In this document: positions 43,559-51,468 of the stretch, one piece after another
Layout: each line of letters starts with the position of its first letter
How positions within the stretch are numbered: the stretch's first letter is position 1
Assembly: GCF_018343515.1 (NCBI RefSeq)
Contig: NZ_JAGYPD010000009.1
Coordinates: 62,001 to 126,000, forward strand
Reading direction: 5' to 3'
Length of the DNA: 64,000 bases
Source of the DNA: Bacillus sp. FJAT-50079
Lineage (GTDB): Bacteria; Bacillota; Bacilli; Bacillales; Bacillaceae_C
The notes under the pieces: generated by a model
Seen by the model: the letters and a program-made list of their open reading frames with translations, nothing else
Databases searched by the model: none
What the model was told of the DNA's origin: nothing
Position numbers and translations under genes: made by a program

Positions 43559-44710
43559 ATGATTCAGTTGTTTGTTAAGACAGAAGCTCAAGAACATTGG
43601 CTAAAAGCGTTGCAAGAGAAAGCAGGAGCATTTGAAAATAAACCGGCTGAGATCGATGAATTGTCGGCTTTTCCACATAAGAATATACAAGATTTGATTG
43701 AGATTGGCTATACGAGTACAACATTGCCAAAGACATATGGTGGTGCAGGATTTTCTGTGTATGATATGATTCTCCTCCAAGAAACATTGGCTCGTTTTGA
43801 CGGAGCTACTGCCCTTTCGACTGGATGGAATCTCGGGGTGGTCGGAGAGATCTTTGAAAAAAAGCAATGGAGTAACGAGATCTTAAACATGTTTGCATCG
43901 GAAATATTAAATGGAGCATTAGTGAATCGCGCGGTTAGTGAAGCACAAACGGGAAGCCCGAGTCGCGGAGGACGCCCTAGTACAACAGCAGTCAAACAGG
44001 GAAACACGTGGGTCATTACTGGAAGAAAAAACTTTACAACAATGGCTCCTGCCCTTACTTATTTTCTCGTTTCTGCATGGATTGAAGAAATGCAAGGAAT
44101 TGGCTTTTTTCTTGTTCATAAGGATGCGATGGGATTATCGATTGATGAAACATGGGATGTCATGTCAATGAGAGGGACGGGAAGCCATGATCTCGTTTTA
44201 CAAAATGTAACGGTAGGCGAATCAATGCTTGTTGAACGACCGGGAGCGAGAGAAAAGGCCCCGCTCAATGGATGGATTCTTCACATCCCTGCTGTTTATC
44301 TTGGCATCGCACAAGCAGCAAGAGATTATACGATTGAATTTGCTAATGAGCATGCACCGAATAGTGTCAGCGGGCCGATTAGTCAATTAGCAAATGTTCA
44401 GCTGCTCATCGGTGAAATGGACTTAGAATTAATCAAAGCGAGGCATCTCCTATATAGTGTTGCGGAAATGTACGATGATCACTCAAGAAGGGGTTATCTT
44501 ACGAATGAGCTTAGCGTTGCCAAGCATGCGGTCACAAATGCGGCGATTACGATTGTCGATAAAGCAATGCGAGTCGTTGGGGCGAAAAGTTTGCAGCGAA
44601 GCAATCCACTTCAACGATACTATCGCGATGTGCGAGCAGGCTTGCATAATCCACCGATGGATGATGTGACGATTAAACAGCTGGCATTGACAGCAATAAA
44701 AAATGAATAA
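43559..44710 (+). CDS. Acyl-CoA dehydrogenase-fold flavoprotein (YdbM-like)
   Basis: 383 residues of acyl-CoA dehydrogenase fold: TLPKTYGGAGFSVYDMILLQETLARFD, VSEAQTGSPSRGGRPSTTA, WVITGRKNFTTMAP and a C-terminal QRYYRDVRAGLHNPPMDDVT. The catalytic Glu usually found in the last helix region (…YEGT… context) is not seen. The HNPPMDD ending resembles flavin monooxygenase relatives (DszC/SfnB type) and B. subtilis YdbM. The protein may therefore not desaturate acyl-CoA. It stands alone between the TRAP operon and a zinc-uptake gene. Confidence 0.85.
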   Translation: MIQLFVKTEAQEHWLKALQEKAGAFENKPAEIDELSAFPHKNIQDLIEIGYTSTTLPKTYGGAGFSVYDMILLQETLARFDGATALSTGWNLGVVGEIFEKKQWSNEILNMFASEILNGALVNRAVSEAQTGSPSRGGRPSTTAVKQGNTWVITGRKNFTTMAPALTYFLVSAWIEEMQGIGFFLVHKDAMGLSIDETWDVMSMRGTGSHDLVLQNVTVGESMLVERPGAREKAPLNGWILHIPAVYLGIAQAARDYTIEFANEHAPNSVSGPISQLANVQLLIGEMDLELIKARHLLYSVAEMYDDHSRRGYLTNELSVAKHAVTNAAITIVDKAMRVVGAKSLQRSNPLQRYYRDVRAGLHNPPMDDVTIKQLALTAIKNE

Positions 44711-44910
44711 AGAAACAAATATGGGATGGTAGTAAGTAAATATGCCATCCTTATTTATATTTAGAAATGCATGTAGACTTCTTTTACCCTCCTCAATGGC
44801 AGATGAAAATCTCAAACATATTTAATTCCTAAAATCCCTTTAACTGAAAAAAATTAAAAATAAAGTATTGCTTTTTTTATAAAAGTCTAGTAATCTAAGG
44901 TTTGTATTTT

Positions 44911-44931
44911 AAATCGTAATCATTCCTATTT
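44911..44931. promoter_or_regulatory. Zur operator
   Basis: AAATCGTAATCATTCCTATTT matches the 21-bp Bacillus Zur box (AAATCGTAATnATTACGATTT) at all but two positions. It lies 22 bp upstream of the zinc-binding lipoprotein gene and predicts repression by zinc. Confidence 0.88.
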
Positions 44932-44952
44932 AAAAAAGAAAGGATATAAAAC

Positions 44953-45990
44953 ATGCAAAGAAAACTTTTTTTATTACTCGCTGTTTTTATATTAGTCATA
45001 GCGGCAGGATGCCAAAAGAGCGAACCAAGCCAAGGGACAAAAGTAAGTGAAGATACAGCGTTAGATGTGTATACAACGGTTTATCCACTTCAATTCATTA
45101 CGGAACGAATTGGTGGAGAGTATGTTGATGTAAAAACGGTTTATCCTCCAGGAGCGGATGAACATACGTATGAGCCAACACAAAGGGATATGATTAAGCT
45201 TGCAGATGCTGATTTATTTTTATACATTGGTCTGGGGCTTGAAAGTTTTGTAGGAAAAGCAGAAGAAACATTAAAAAATGAAAATGTATCTATGTTGTCA
45301 ATGGGTGATACTCTTCCTATTGTGGAACATCATGATCACGCAGAAGACTCCGATGAAGAACACCATGATCATGCCGACCACGCAGATGCTTCTGTTGAAG
45401 AACATCATCATGATCATGAAAACGAAGCTGACCACGAAGATGAGCATGACCACGATCACGACCATGGCGATATAGATCCTCATGTGTGGATTGATCCTGT
45501 TCTCATGAAAGAATTAGCGAACAATGTGCTCGTTGCTTTGAGTGAGAAAATGCCGGAACAGAAACAAACGTTTGAAAAGAACTATCAGGTGCTTACAAAG
45601 GAACTGGAGGAACTTGATGGACAATTTCAGGAAGTGGTTGAACAGGCAAAACGAAAAACAATTATTGTTCCACATGCAGCATATGGATATTGGGAGCAAA
45701 GATATGGGATTGAACAATTGGCAATCTCAGGAATTTCATCTGCTAGTGAGCCATCACAAAAGAAATTGAAAAATATGATTGATCTCATCAAAGAAGAACA
45801 AGTTCCATACATTTTATACGAACAAAATATCAATTCAAAACTAGCGGACGTTGTGCGTGCAGAAACTGGAGCAGAAGCATTGCACATTCATAATTTAGCC
45901 GTTTTAACGGAAGATGACATTAAAAATCAAGACGACTACTTATCACTTATGAAAAGAAATATAGATGTTTTGAAAAAGGCACTTTATTAA
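44953..45990 (+). CDS. Zinc ABC transporter substrate-binding lipoprotein (ZnuA/AdcA-like)
   Basis: 345 residues. A lipoprotein signal with lipobox AAGC near residue 20, then the cluster-9 binding protein TVYPLQFITERIGGEYVDVKTVYPPGADEHTYEPTQRDM, where His in DEHTYEP is a metal ligand. A long His/Asp/Glu-rich loop (about 118-176) precedes DIDPHVWIDPVLM, and VPHAAYGYW gives the third His. The acidic-histidine loop is typical of zinc receptors and argues against manganese. It is transcribed from a Zur-controlled promoter. No permease or ATPase is adjacent, so it must use components encoded elsewhere. Confidence 0.93.
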   Translation: MQRKLFLLLAVFILVIAAGCQKSEPSQGTKVSEDTALDVYTTVYPLQFITERIGGEYVDVKTVYPPGADEHTYEPTQRDMIKLADADLFLYIGLGLESFVGKAEETLKNENVSMLSMGDTLPIVEHHDHAEDSDEEHHDHADHADASVEEHHHDHENEADHEDEHDHDHDHGDIDPHVWIDPVLMKELANNVLVALSEKMPEQKQTFEKNYQVLTKELEELDGQFQEVVEQAKRKTIIVPHAAYGYWEQRYGIEQLAISGISSASEPSQKKLKNMIDLIKEEQVPYILYEQNINSKLADVVRAETGAEALHIHNLAVLTEDDIKNQDDYLSLMKRNIDVLKKALY

Positions 45991-46090
45991 AAGATAGGAA
46001 GTCATCTTAGGAAAACTACCTAAATAATAAGTAGTTCAGTTATTAAAATAAACAACAGATTAAATTGATACTCAATAGTAAATAGCACAT

Positions 46091-46127
46091 AAAAAGGAAA
46101 GCCCTGGACTTCGGAGCTTTCCTTTTT
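46091..46127. terminator. Bidirectional terminator between zinc-binding gene and CPBP gene
   Basis: AAAAAGGAAAGC pairs perfectly with GCTTTCCTTTTT, giving A and T runs on both sides. It serves the two convergent genes and touches the CPBP stop codon. Confidence 0.85.
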
Positions 46128-46782
46128 ATATTGGTATTTCGCTATTTTTGTTAGATATACATTCATTAGATTTCAAAGCACGAAACCATAAAAATACTGT
46201 ATATATGATTAAAAGTAAAATGATTATGTAATTATAAATTGATGAATGGTTATTTTGCCCCATCATAATAAGTGTATTATTTAGACCATGAAATACAATC
46301 GTGACAAGAATAGACTGTTGGTTGACAATCAGTAAAGAAAATACCATCCCAATAAAAAAAGCATAGATGATTTGCAAAATGGTCGATTCAAGAGACTGCC
46401 CGCCAAGAAGTTGTAACGAGTGAGTGAGAGCAAAGAGCAAACTTGAAGTTAGAACGGCCAATTTAAATCCCCAAGACAAAAGAATTTTAAGCATAAATCC
46501 CCGAAAGAACATCTCCTCTATGAAAGCAACAATAATGATTTGTATCCCTAAGATTAAAAGTAATTGGTTAATGGAGGAAATGTCGATCCCATTGTTTCCA
46601 ATAAACAAAAGGACTAAAACTAAAAATAATGGGGAACAGAGTAAAACAGTCTTTTTTAAGGACATGGGTTGATCTCTATAAAAGTAAATTCGCCATTTCT
46701 TCGTTTTTAATAGGTAAAAGAAAATCCCTACTGTTAAAGGTACAAGCCCAATATATTGCAAGAAAGTATGTGAAGGATTCAC
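46126..46782 (-). CDS. CPBP-family intramembrane metalloprotease
   Basis: At least 218 residues, a multi-pass membrane protein with the Abi/CPBP motifs EEMFFRGF (glutamates and Arg), FALTHSLQ and VFHGLNN (His ligands). Members process membrane proteins or mediate bacteriocin immunity. The GTG at 46782 has no close ribosome site. The frame stays open upstream to 46863 and encodes a plausible first membrane helix (ELLIIFFFTVNGAYVALV), with a good AAAGGACGGTGG just before an ATT codon at 46863-46861. The real start may therefore be ATT, or the gene has lost its ATG. Confidence 0.85.
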   Translation of the reverse strand: MNPSHTFLQYIGLVPLTVGIFFYLLKTKKWRIYFYRDQPMSLKKTVLLCSPLFLVLVLLFIGNNGIDISSINQLLLILGIQIIIVAFIEEMFFRGFMLKILLSWGFKLAVLTSSLLFALTHSLQLLGGQSLESTILQIIYAFFIGMVFSLLIVNQQSILVTIVFHGLNNTLIMMGQNNHSSIYNYIIILLLIIYTVFLWFRALKSNECISNKNSEIPI

Positions 46783-46993
46783 AAGTGCTACATAAGCTCC
46801 GTTTACTGTGAAGAAGAAAATAATTAATAACTCTAGACCTATTATCTTTAGAGAGATTTTAATTTATACCACCGTCCTTTTCTTATCTATTTCTATACTT
46901 ATATTCGAGAGTCCTGCTTTTTAATAAAGTGTTTCGGAGGAATATTTAGATTAATTAGGCTAATGGAAAAAGTTATTAATTCAAAGTAAGTGG

Positions 46994-47022
46994 TTGACAA
47001 ACATGTATATACAGGTTAATAT
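46994..47022 (+). promoter_or_regulatory. Sigma-A promoter of the trehalose operon
   Basis: TTGACA (46994-46999), 17 bases, TAATAT (47017-47022). Confidence 0.8.
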
Positions 47023-47054
47023 GAAAACGTAATCAAAATATGTATATACAAGTT
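47001..47054. promoter_or_regulatory. Two TreR operators flanking a cre site
   Basis: ATGTATATACA occurs inside the promoter spacer (about 47002-47013) and again at about 47039-47051 (ATATGTATATACAAG), matching the TreR-type TGTATATACA box. Between them TGAAAACGTAATCA (47022-47035) fits the CcpA cre consensus with one mismatch. This predicts induction by trehalose-6-phosphate and repression by glucose. Confidence 0.75.
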
Positions 47055-47083
47055 GAAGATTAACATAATAAGGGGGAAATAAA

Positions 47084-48520
47084 ATGAGTAAATATACAGC
47101 TCCTGCAAAAGAATTACTCGAATATATTGGCGGAAGCGAAAACATTTCAGTTGTTACTCATTGTGTTACAAGAATGCGCTTCGTTTTAAACGATCCGCAG
47201 CAAGCGGACGTAGAAAAAATAGAAGGCATTAAGCTTGTAAAAGGAACGTTTACGCAAGCAGGGCAGTTCCAAGTCATCGTTGGAAATGAAGTATCAACTT
47301 TTTACAACGAATTTATTAAAATTGCCGGTGTCAGTGATACATCGAAGGATGAAGCGAAAGAAGCAGCAAAGCAAAACATGAGCTGGCTACAAAGAATGAT
47401 TGCTCATCTTGCTGATATTTTTACACCACTCATCCCTGCACTTGTTGTTGGGGGTCTAATTTTAGGATTTAGAAATGTCATCGGCGACATTAAATTGCTC
47501 GAAGATGGCACAAAAACGCTTGTAGAAGTTTCGCAATTTTGGGCGGGAACCCATGCGTTTTTATGGCTGATTGGGGAAGCGATCTTCCACTTCTTGCCGG
47601 TTGGAATTACGTGGGCGATTGCTAGGAAGATGGGAGCGACACCAATTCTGGGAATCGTGCTCGGGCTCACCCTCGTTTCACCACAACTTCTTAATGCGTA
47701 TGGAGTAGCGGAGGCGGATTCCATTCCGTTCTGGGATTTCGGATTTGCTAAGGTAGACATGATTGGTTATCAAGCACAAGTAATTCCAGCGATCTTAGCA
47801 GGCTTACTATTATCGTTCTTAGAATTGCGCTTACGTAAAATCATTCCAAATGCGATTTCAATGATCGTAGTACCATTTCTAGCACTTCTTCCAACAGTAT
47901 TGATCGCTCATATCATTCTTGGACCGATCGGTTGGAAAATTGGATCTGTGATTTCAACAGTTGTTTATTCTGGATTGACATCAGCCTTTGGTTGGCTCTT
48001 TGCAGCAATCTTTGGTTTTGCTTATGCTCCGCTTGTTATTACAGGTCTACACCATATGACGAATGCGATTGATCTACAATTAATGAGTGAATTTCATGGC
48101 ACGATGCTATGGCCAATGATCGCATTATCAAATATTGCTCAAGGCTCTGCGGTACTTGCGATGATTTATATTAACAGAAAAAATGAAGAAGAAAAACAAG
48201 TCTCCATCCCAGCGGCAATTTCTTGTTACTTGGGAGTAACGGAACCAGCGATGTTTGGAATTAACTTGAAATATGGATTCCCATTTTTGGCAGCGATGAT
48301 CGGTTCTTTAGTAGCGGCAGTCATTTCAGTAGGAAGTGGTGTCATGGCTAACTCGATTGGGGTAGGAGGACTTCCTGGAATTCTTTCAATCCAGTCCCAA
48401 CATTGGGCGATGTTTGCAATTACGATGGTTGTTGCGATTGTGATCCCGTTCCTTTTAACGGTTACGTTTTCGAAAATGAATATGGGAAAAGTATCGTTTA
48501 AAAGAGTTCGTGGAAATTAA
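47084..48520 (+). CDS. treP: PTS trehalose-specific EIIBC component
   Basis: 478 residues. The N-terminal IIB domain contains the phosphorylated Cys in VVTHCVTRMRFVL (about residue 26). The IIC domain has ten or so membrane helices, with ITGLHHMTNAIDLQ and GVTEPAMFGINLKYGFPF as substrate-site motifs. It imports trehalose as trehalose-6-phosphate; no IIA domain is fused, as in B. subtilis TreP. AAGGGGGAAA precedes the ATG. It is first in treP-treA-treR. Confidence 0.94.
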   Translation: MSKYTAPAKELLEYIGGSENISVVTHCVTRMRFVLNDPQQADVEKIEGIKLVKGTFTQAGQFQVIVGNEVSTFYNEFIKIAGVSDTSKDEAKEAAKQNMSWLQRMIAHLADIFTPLIPALVVGGLILGFRNVIGDIKLLEDGTKTLVEVSQFWAGTHAFLWLIGEAIFHFLPVGITWAIARKMGATPILGIVLGLTLVSPQLLNAYGVAEADSIPFWDFGFAKVDMIGYQAQVIPAILAGLLLSFLELRLRKIIPNAISMIVVPFLALLPTVLIAHIILGPIGWKIGSVISTVVYSGLTSAFGWLFAAIFGFAYAPLVITGLHHMTNAIDLQLMSEFHGTMLWPMIALSNIAQGSAVLAMIYINRKNEEEKQVSIPAAISCYLGVTEPAMFGINLKYGFPFLAAMIGSLVAAVISVGSGVMANSIGVGGLPGILSIQSQHWAMFAITMVVAIVIPFLLTVTFSKMNMGKVSFKRVRGN

Positions 48521-48536
48521 TCCATTTTAATAAAGG

Positions 48537-48565
48537 AGAGGAACAATTCATTGTTCCTCTTTTTC
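48537..48565 (+). terminator. Intercistronic hairpin between treP and treA
   Basis: AGAGGAACAA pairs with TTGTTCCTCT across TTCA, followed by T4. It should partly terminate transcription, so treP message exceeds treA-treR message. Confidence 0.8.
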
Positions 48566-48596
48566 GATATACTTTAATGAAAGAAGGAGATTTATA

Positions 48597-50279
48597 ATGA
48601 CTCAACCATGGTGGAAAAAAGCGGTGGTATACCAAATTTATCCGAAAAGCTTTAAAGATACGACTGGCAATGGAACAGGAGATATCAATGGCATTATTCA
48701 AAAGCTCGATTATTTAAAAGAACTGGGTGTGGATGTCTTATGGTTGACACCAATTTATAAGTCACCACAGCATGATAATGGCTACGATATTAGTGATTAC
48801 TATCAAATTTATGAACAATATGGAACGATGGAAGACTTTGAACGTTTACTTGAAGAAGCTCACCAGCGTAATATGAAAATTATTATGGATATTGTTGTGA
48901 ATCATACTTCAACAGAACATGAATGGTTCCAGCAATCAAAATCATCGAAGGATAATCCATACCGTGATTTTTATATTTGGAAAGATGGACAACCGGATGA
49001 AGCACCAACGAATTGGCAGTCAAAATTTGGAGGATCGGCTTGGAAGTATGACGAACAAACAGGACAGCATTATTTACATTTATTCGATGTAAACCAAGCA
49101 GATTTAAATTGGGAAAATGACAAAGTAAGAGAATCCGTTTATGAAATGATGAAATTTTGGCTAGATAAAGGCGTTGATGGCTTCCGGTTAGACGTGATCA
49201 ATCTAATTTCTAAAGATCAACGTTTCCCAAATGATGACGGCTCCGTTGCACCAGGAGATGGCCGGAAGTTTTATACTGATGGACCAAAGGTTCATGAATA
49301 TATGCACGAAATGAACGAGAAGGTTTTTTCAAAATATGATATGATGACGGTTGGTGAAATGTCTTCAACGACAATTGATCATTGTATTAAATACACACGA
49401 CCAGACCGAAAAGAACTTGATATGACATTTAATTTTCATCATTTAAAAGTCGATTATCCAAATGGGGAAAAGTGGACGAAAGCGAACTTTGATTTCCTTC
49501 AGTTAAAGGACATTTTATCTGAGTGGCAAGTAAAGATGACAGAAGGTGGAGGTTGGAACGCGCTGTTTTGGTGTAACCATGACCAGCCTAGAGTCGTTTC
49601 ACGATTTGGTGATGATGGAAAATATCATCAGGAATCGGCCAAAATGCTTGCGACGACAATCCATATGATGAGAGGAACTCCGTATATATACCAAGGTGAA
49701 GAGTTTGGTATGACAGATCCTAAATTTGAGCGCATCGAGGATTACCGTGATGTGGAGTCACTTAATATGCATCAAATTAAAAAAGAAGAAGGTTTGCCTG
49801 AAGAAGAGATTATCGACATTCTCAAGCAAAAGTCCCGGGATAATTCCCGTACTCCTGTCCAATGGGATGATAGCGCAAATGCCGGATTTACGACAGGTAC
49901 ACCTTGGATTGGAACGGCAACAAACTATCCAATGATTAATGCGAAAAATGCCGTAGCCGACCAAAACTCGATTTTTTACCATTATCAAAAATTAATTCAA
50001 CTTAGAAAAGACTATGGGATTGTCACGGATGGAGACTTTCAATTACTTTTACCAGATCACGAGGAAATTTTTGCGTATGTTCGAAGCAATGGCAATGAAA
50101 AATTACTTGTCATTAATAATTTTTATGATAAAGAAACACGCTTTACACTTCCTGAAGAGGTTGATCTATCGGAGTTTTCGGGTGAAATTTTACTTTCCAA
50201 TTATTCGGATTCATCGACTATGTTTAACGAGTTCGTTTTAAGGCCGTATGAGTCAATTGTGTATTATTTTAAAAAATAA
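48597..50279 (+). CDS. treA: Alpha,alpha-phosphotrehalase (GH13)
   Basis: 560 residues of GH13: WWKKAVVYQIYPKSFKDTTGNGTGDINGI, DIVVNHTSTEHEWF (region I), DGFRLDVINLISKD with the nucleophile Asp (region II), MTVGEMSST with the acid Glu (region III) and FWCNHDQPRVVSRFG (region IV). It hydrolyses trehalose-6-phosphate to glucose and glucose-6-phosphate in the cytoplasm. The phosphotrehalase assignment rests on operon context with treP and treR. Related oligo-1,6-glucosidases share the fold. Confidence 0.95.
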   Translation: MTQPWWKKAVVYQIYPKSFKDTTGNGTGDINGIIQKLDYLKELGVDVLWLTPIYKSPQHDNGYDISDYYQIYEQYGTMEDFERLLEEAHQRNMKIIMDIVVNHTSTEHEWFQQSKSSKDNPYRDFYIWKDGQPDEAPTNWQSKFGGSAWKYDEQTGQHYLHLFDVNQADLNWENDKVRESVYEMMKFWLDKGVDGFRLDVINLISKDQRFPNDDGSVAPGDGRKFYTDGPKVHEYMHEMNEKVFSKYDMMTVGEMSSTTIDHCIKYTRPDRKELDMTFNFHHLKVDYPNGEKWTKANFDFLQLKDILSEWQVKMTEGGGWNALFWCNHDQPRVVSRFGDDGKYHQESAKMLATTIHMMRGTPYIYQGEEFGMTDPKFERIEDYRDVESLNMHQIKKEEGLPEEEIIDILKQKSRDNSRTPVQWDDSANAGFTTGTPWIGTATNYPMINAKNAVADQNSIFYHYQKLIQLRKDYGIVTDGDFQLLLPDHEEIFAYVRSNGNEKLLVINNFYDKETRFTLPEEVDLSEFSGEILLSNYSDSSTMFNEFVLRPYESIVYYFKK

Positions 50280-50293
50280 TTGGGGATATGAGT

Positions 50294-51010
50294 ATGTCAA
50301 GAAAGTACTTAATGATCCATAATGAGATTGTGAAACAAATTGAATTAGGAGAGATTGCGCCTAACACTCTTCTTCCCTCGGAAAATGAGTTAAAAGATCA
50401 ATATGAAACGTCGAGGGAAACGATTCGAAAAGCGCTCAATTTATTAGCTCAAGAAGGGTATATTCAAAAAATTAGAGGCAAGGGCTCGATTGTAATTAAA
50501 AACACGAAGTTGGATTTCCCTGTTTCTGGTCTAGTAAGCTTTCATGAACTTGCCCAAAAAATGAATAAAAAGCCTAAAACGATCGTGACTGAGTGTGTGC
50601 TAACAAAGCCTGATGAATACATTCGTCAGCAGTTGAATGTAAAAATGAAGGACGAAGTTTGGAAAATTAGCCGTGTGAGAGAATTTGGCGGAGAAAAAGT
50701 GATCTTAGATAAAGATTATTTAAACAAAAAATTTGTGCCTACGATTACAAAAGAAATTTGTGAGCATTCCATTTATCATTATCTTGAAAATGAACTTCAA
50801 TTAGCGATTAGCTATGCAAAAAAGGAAATCATTGTCGAGGAACCTACGGAAGAAGATCGGGAACTGCTTGATTTAGAGGGATTCTATAATGTTGTCGTCA
50901 TTAAAAACTATGTATATCTTGATGATGCGAGTTTATTCCAGTATACCGAATCGAGGCATCGTCCTGATAAATTCCGCTTTGTTGACTTTGCAAGAAGAAA
51001 TCAAGTTTAA
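50294..51010 (+). CDS. treR: GntR-family trehalose operon repressor
   Basis: 238 residues. The N-terminal winged helix-turn-helix reads GEIAPNTLLPSENELKDQYETSRETIRKALNLLAQEGYIQKIRGKGSIV. The C-terminal UTRA effector domain (about 85-235) ends YTESRHRPDKFRFVDFARR. By analogy with B. subtilis TreR it binds the TGTATATACA boxes before treP and is released by trehalose-6-phosphate. ATG 50294 fits the TTGGGGAT site better than ATG 50288. Confidence 0.94.
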   Translation: MSRKYLMIHNEIVKQIELGEIAPNTLLPSENELKDQYETSRETIRKALNLLAQEGYIQKIRGKGSIVIKNTKLDFPVSGLVSFHELAQKMNKKPKTIVTECVLTKPDEYIRQQLNVKMKDEVWKISRVREFGGEKVILDKDYLNKKFVPTITKEICEHSIYHYLENELQLAISYAKKEIIVEEPTEEDRELLDLEGFYNVVVIKNYVYLDDASLFQYTESRHRPDKFRFVDFARRNQV

Positions 51011-51017
51011 ACCAGCA

Positions 51018-51160
51018 GAAGACACCACTTCTAAAAGTGGTGGGATGAATGCGTATTGCCTTTTAACCTGTTATTAAAGTTAAGCTACCGGCGGAAATCA
51101 TAGATTTTATAGAAGATTTTAGAGCGAGTTCTAAAAAATCTACAATATTACGCTTAGGTG
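51018..51160. repeat. IS605-like palindrome followed by structured repeat copy B
   Basis: CCACTT pairs with AAGTGG (about 51026-51041) followed by TGGGATGAATG, resembling the left end of the tnpB element (AAGTGGGAGATGAATGG). It looks like an IS200/IS605-type end without a transposase gene. The 79 bases at 51082-51160 (AAGCTACCGGCGG…AGATTTT…AAAAATCT…ATTACGC) share length and plan with the element after the TOMM cluster at 34371-34449. Confidence 0.5.
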
Positions 51161-51173
51161 TGGCTGATATGTG

Positions 51174-51217
51174 AGGTCGTCCATTGGTGAGAACCAGTCG
51201 GACGACCTTTTTTGACG
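51174..51217 (+). terminator. Terminator downstream of treR
   Basis: AGGTCGTCC pairs with GGACGACCT (with inner GGTGAGAACC-type bases in the loop), followed by T6. It is about 160 bp after treR and is the first strong terminator for the operon. Confidence 0.8.
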
Positions 51218-51352
51218 TTCGATAAGCAGGCCTTTTAGTAATTAGCAATTATGTCGAGCGTTATTCCAATCCCTCCGTTAGGATGCGGCTAGAAGCGGTG
51301 AAATCATTGGAAGCCCTATCAGAACGGAATATTCCGTCTATGCCGAATTTCC

Positions 51353-51379
51353 TTTAATCGTAAAAAATTATGCCGATAT
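51353..51379 (+). promoter_or_regulatory. Sigma-D-like promoter of the chemotaxis receptor gene
   Basis: GCCGATAT at 51372-51379 matches the sigma-D (motility) -10 motif well. The -35 region (TTTAAT, about 51353) is a weaker match to TAAA. Chemoreceptor genes in Bacillus are usually sigma-D dependent. Confidence 0.5.
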
Positions 51380-51468
51380 TATAATTGTGACTGGTTGAAC
51401 AAATGATTAGCTTTGCTGCTGCTAATCATCTTAAATACTAAAGAAATGAAGGGATAGGGATTAAGGTA

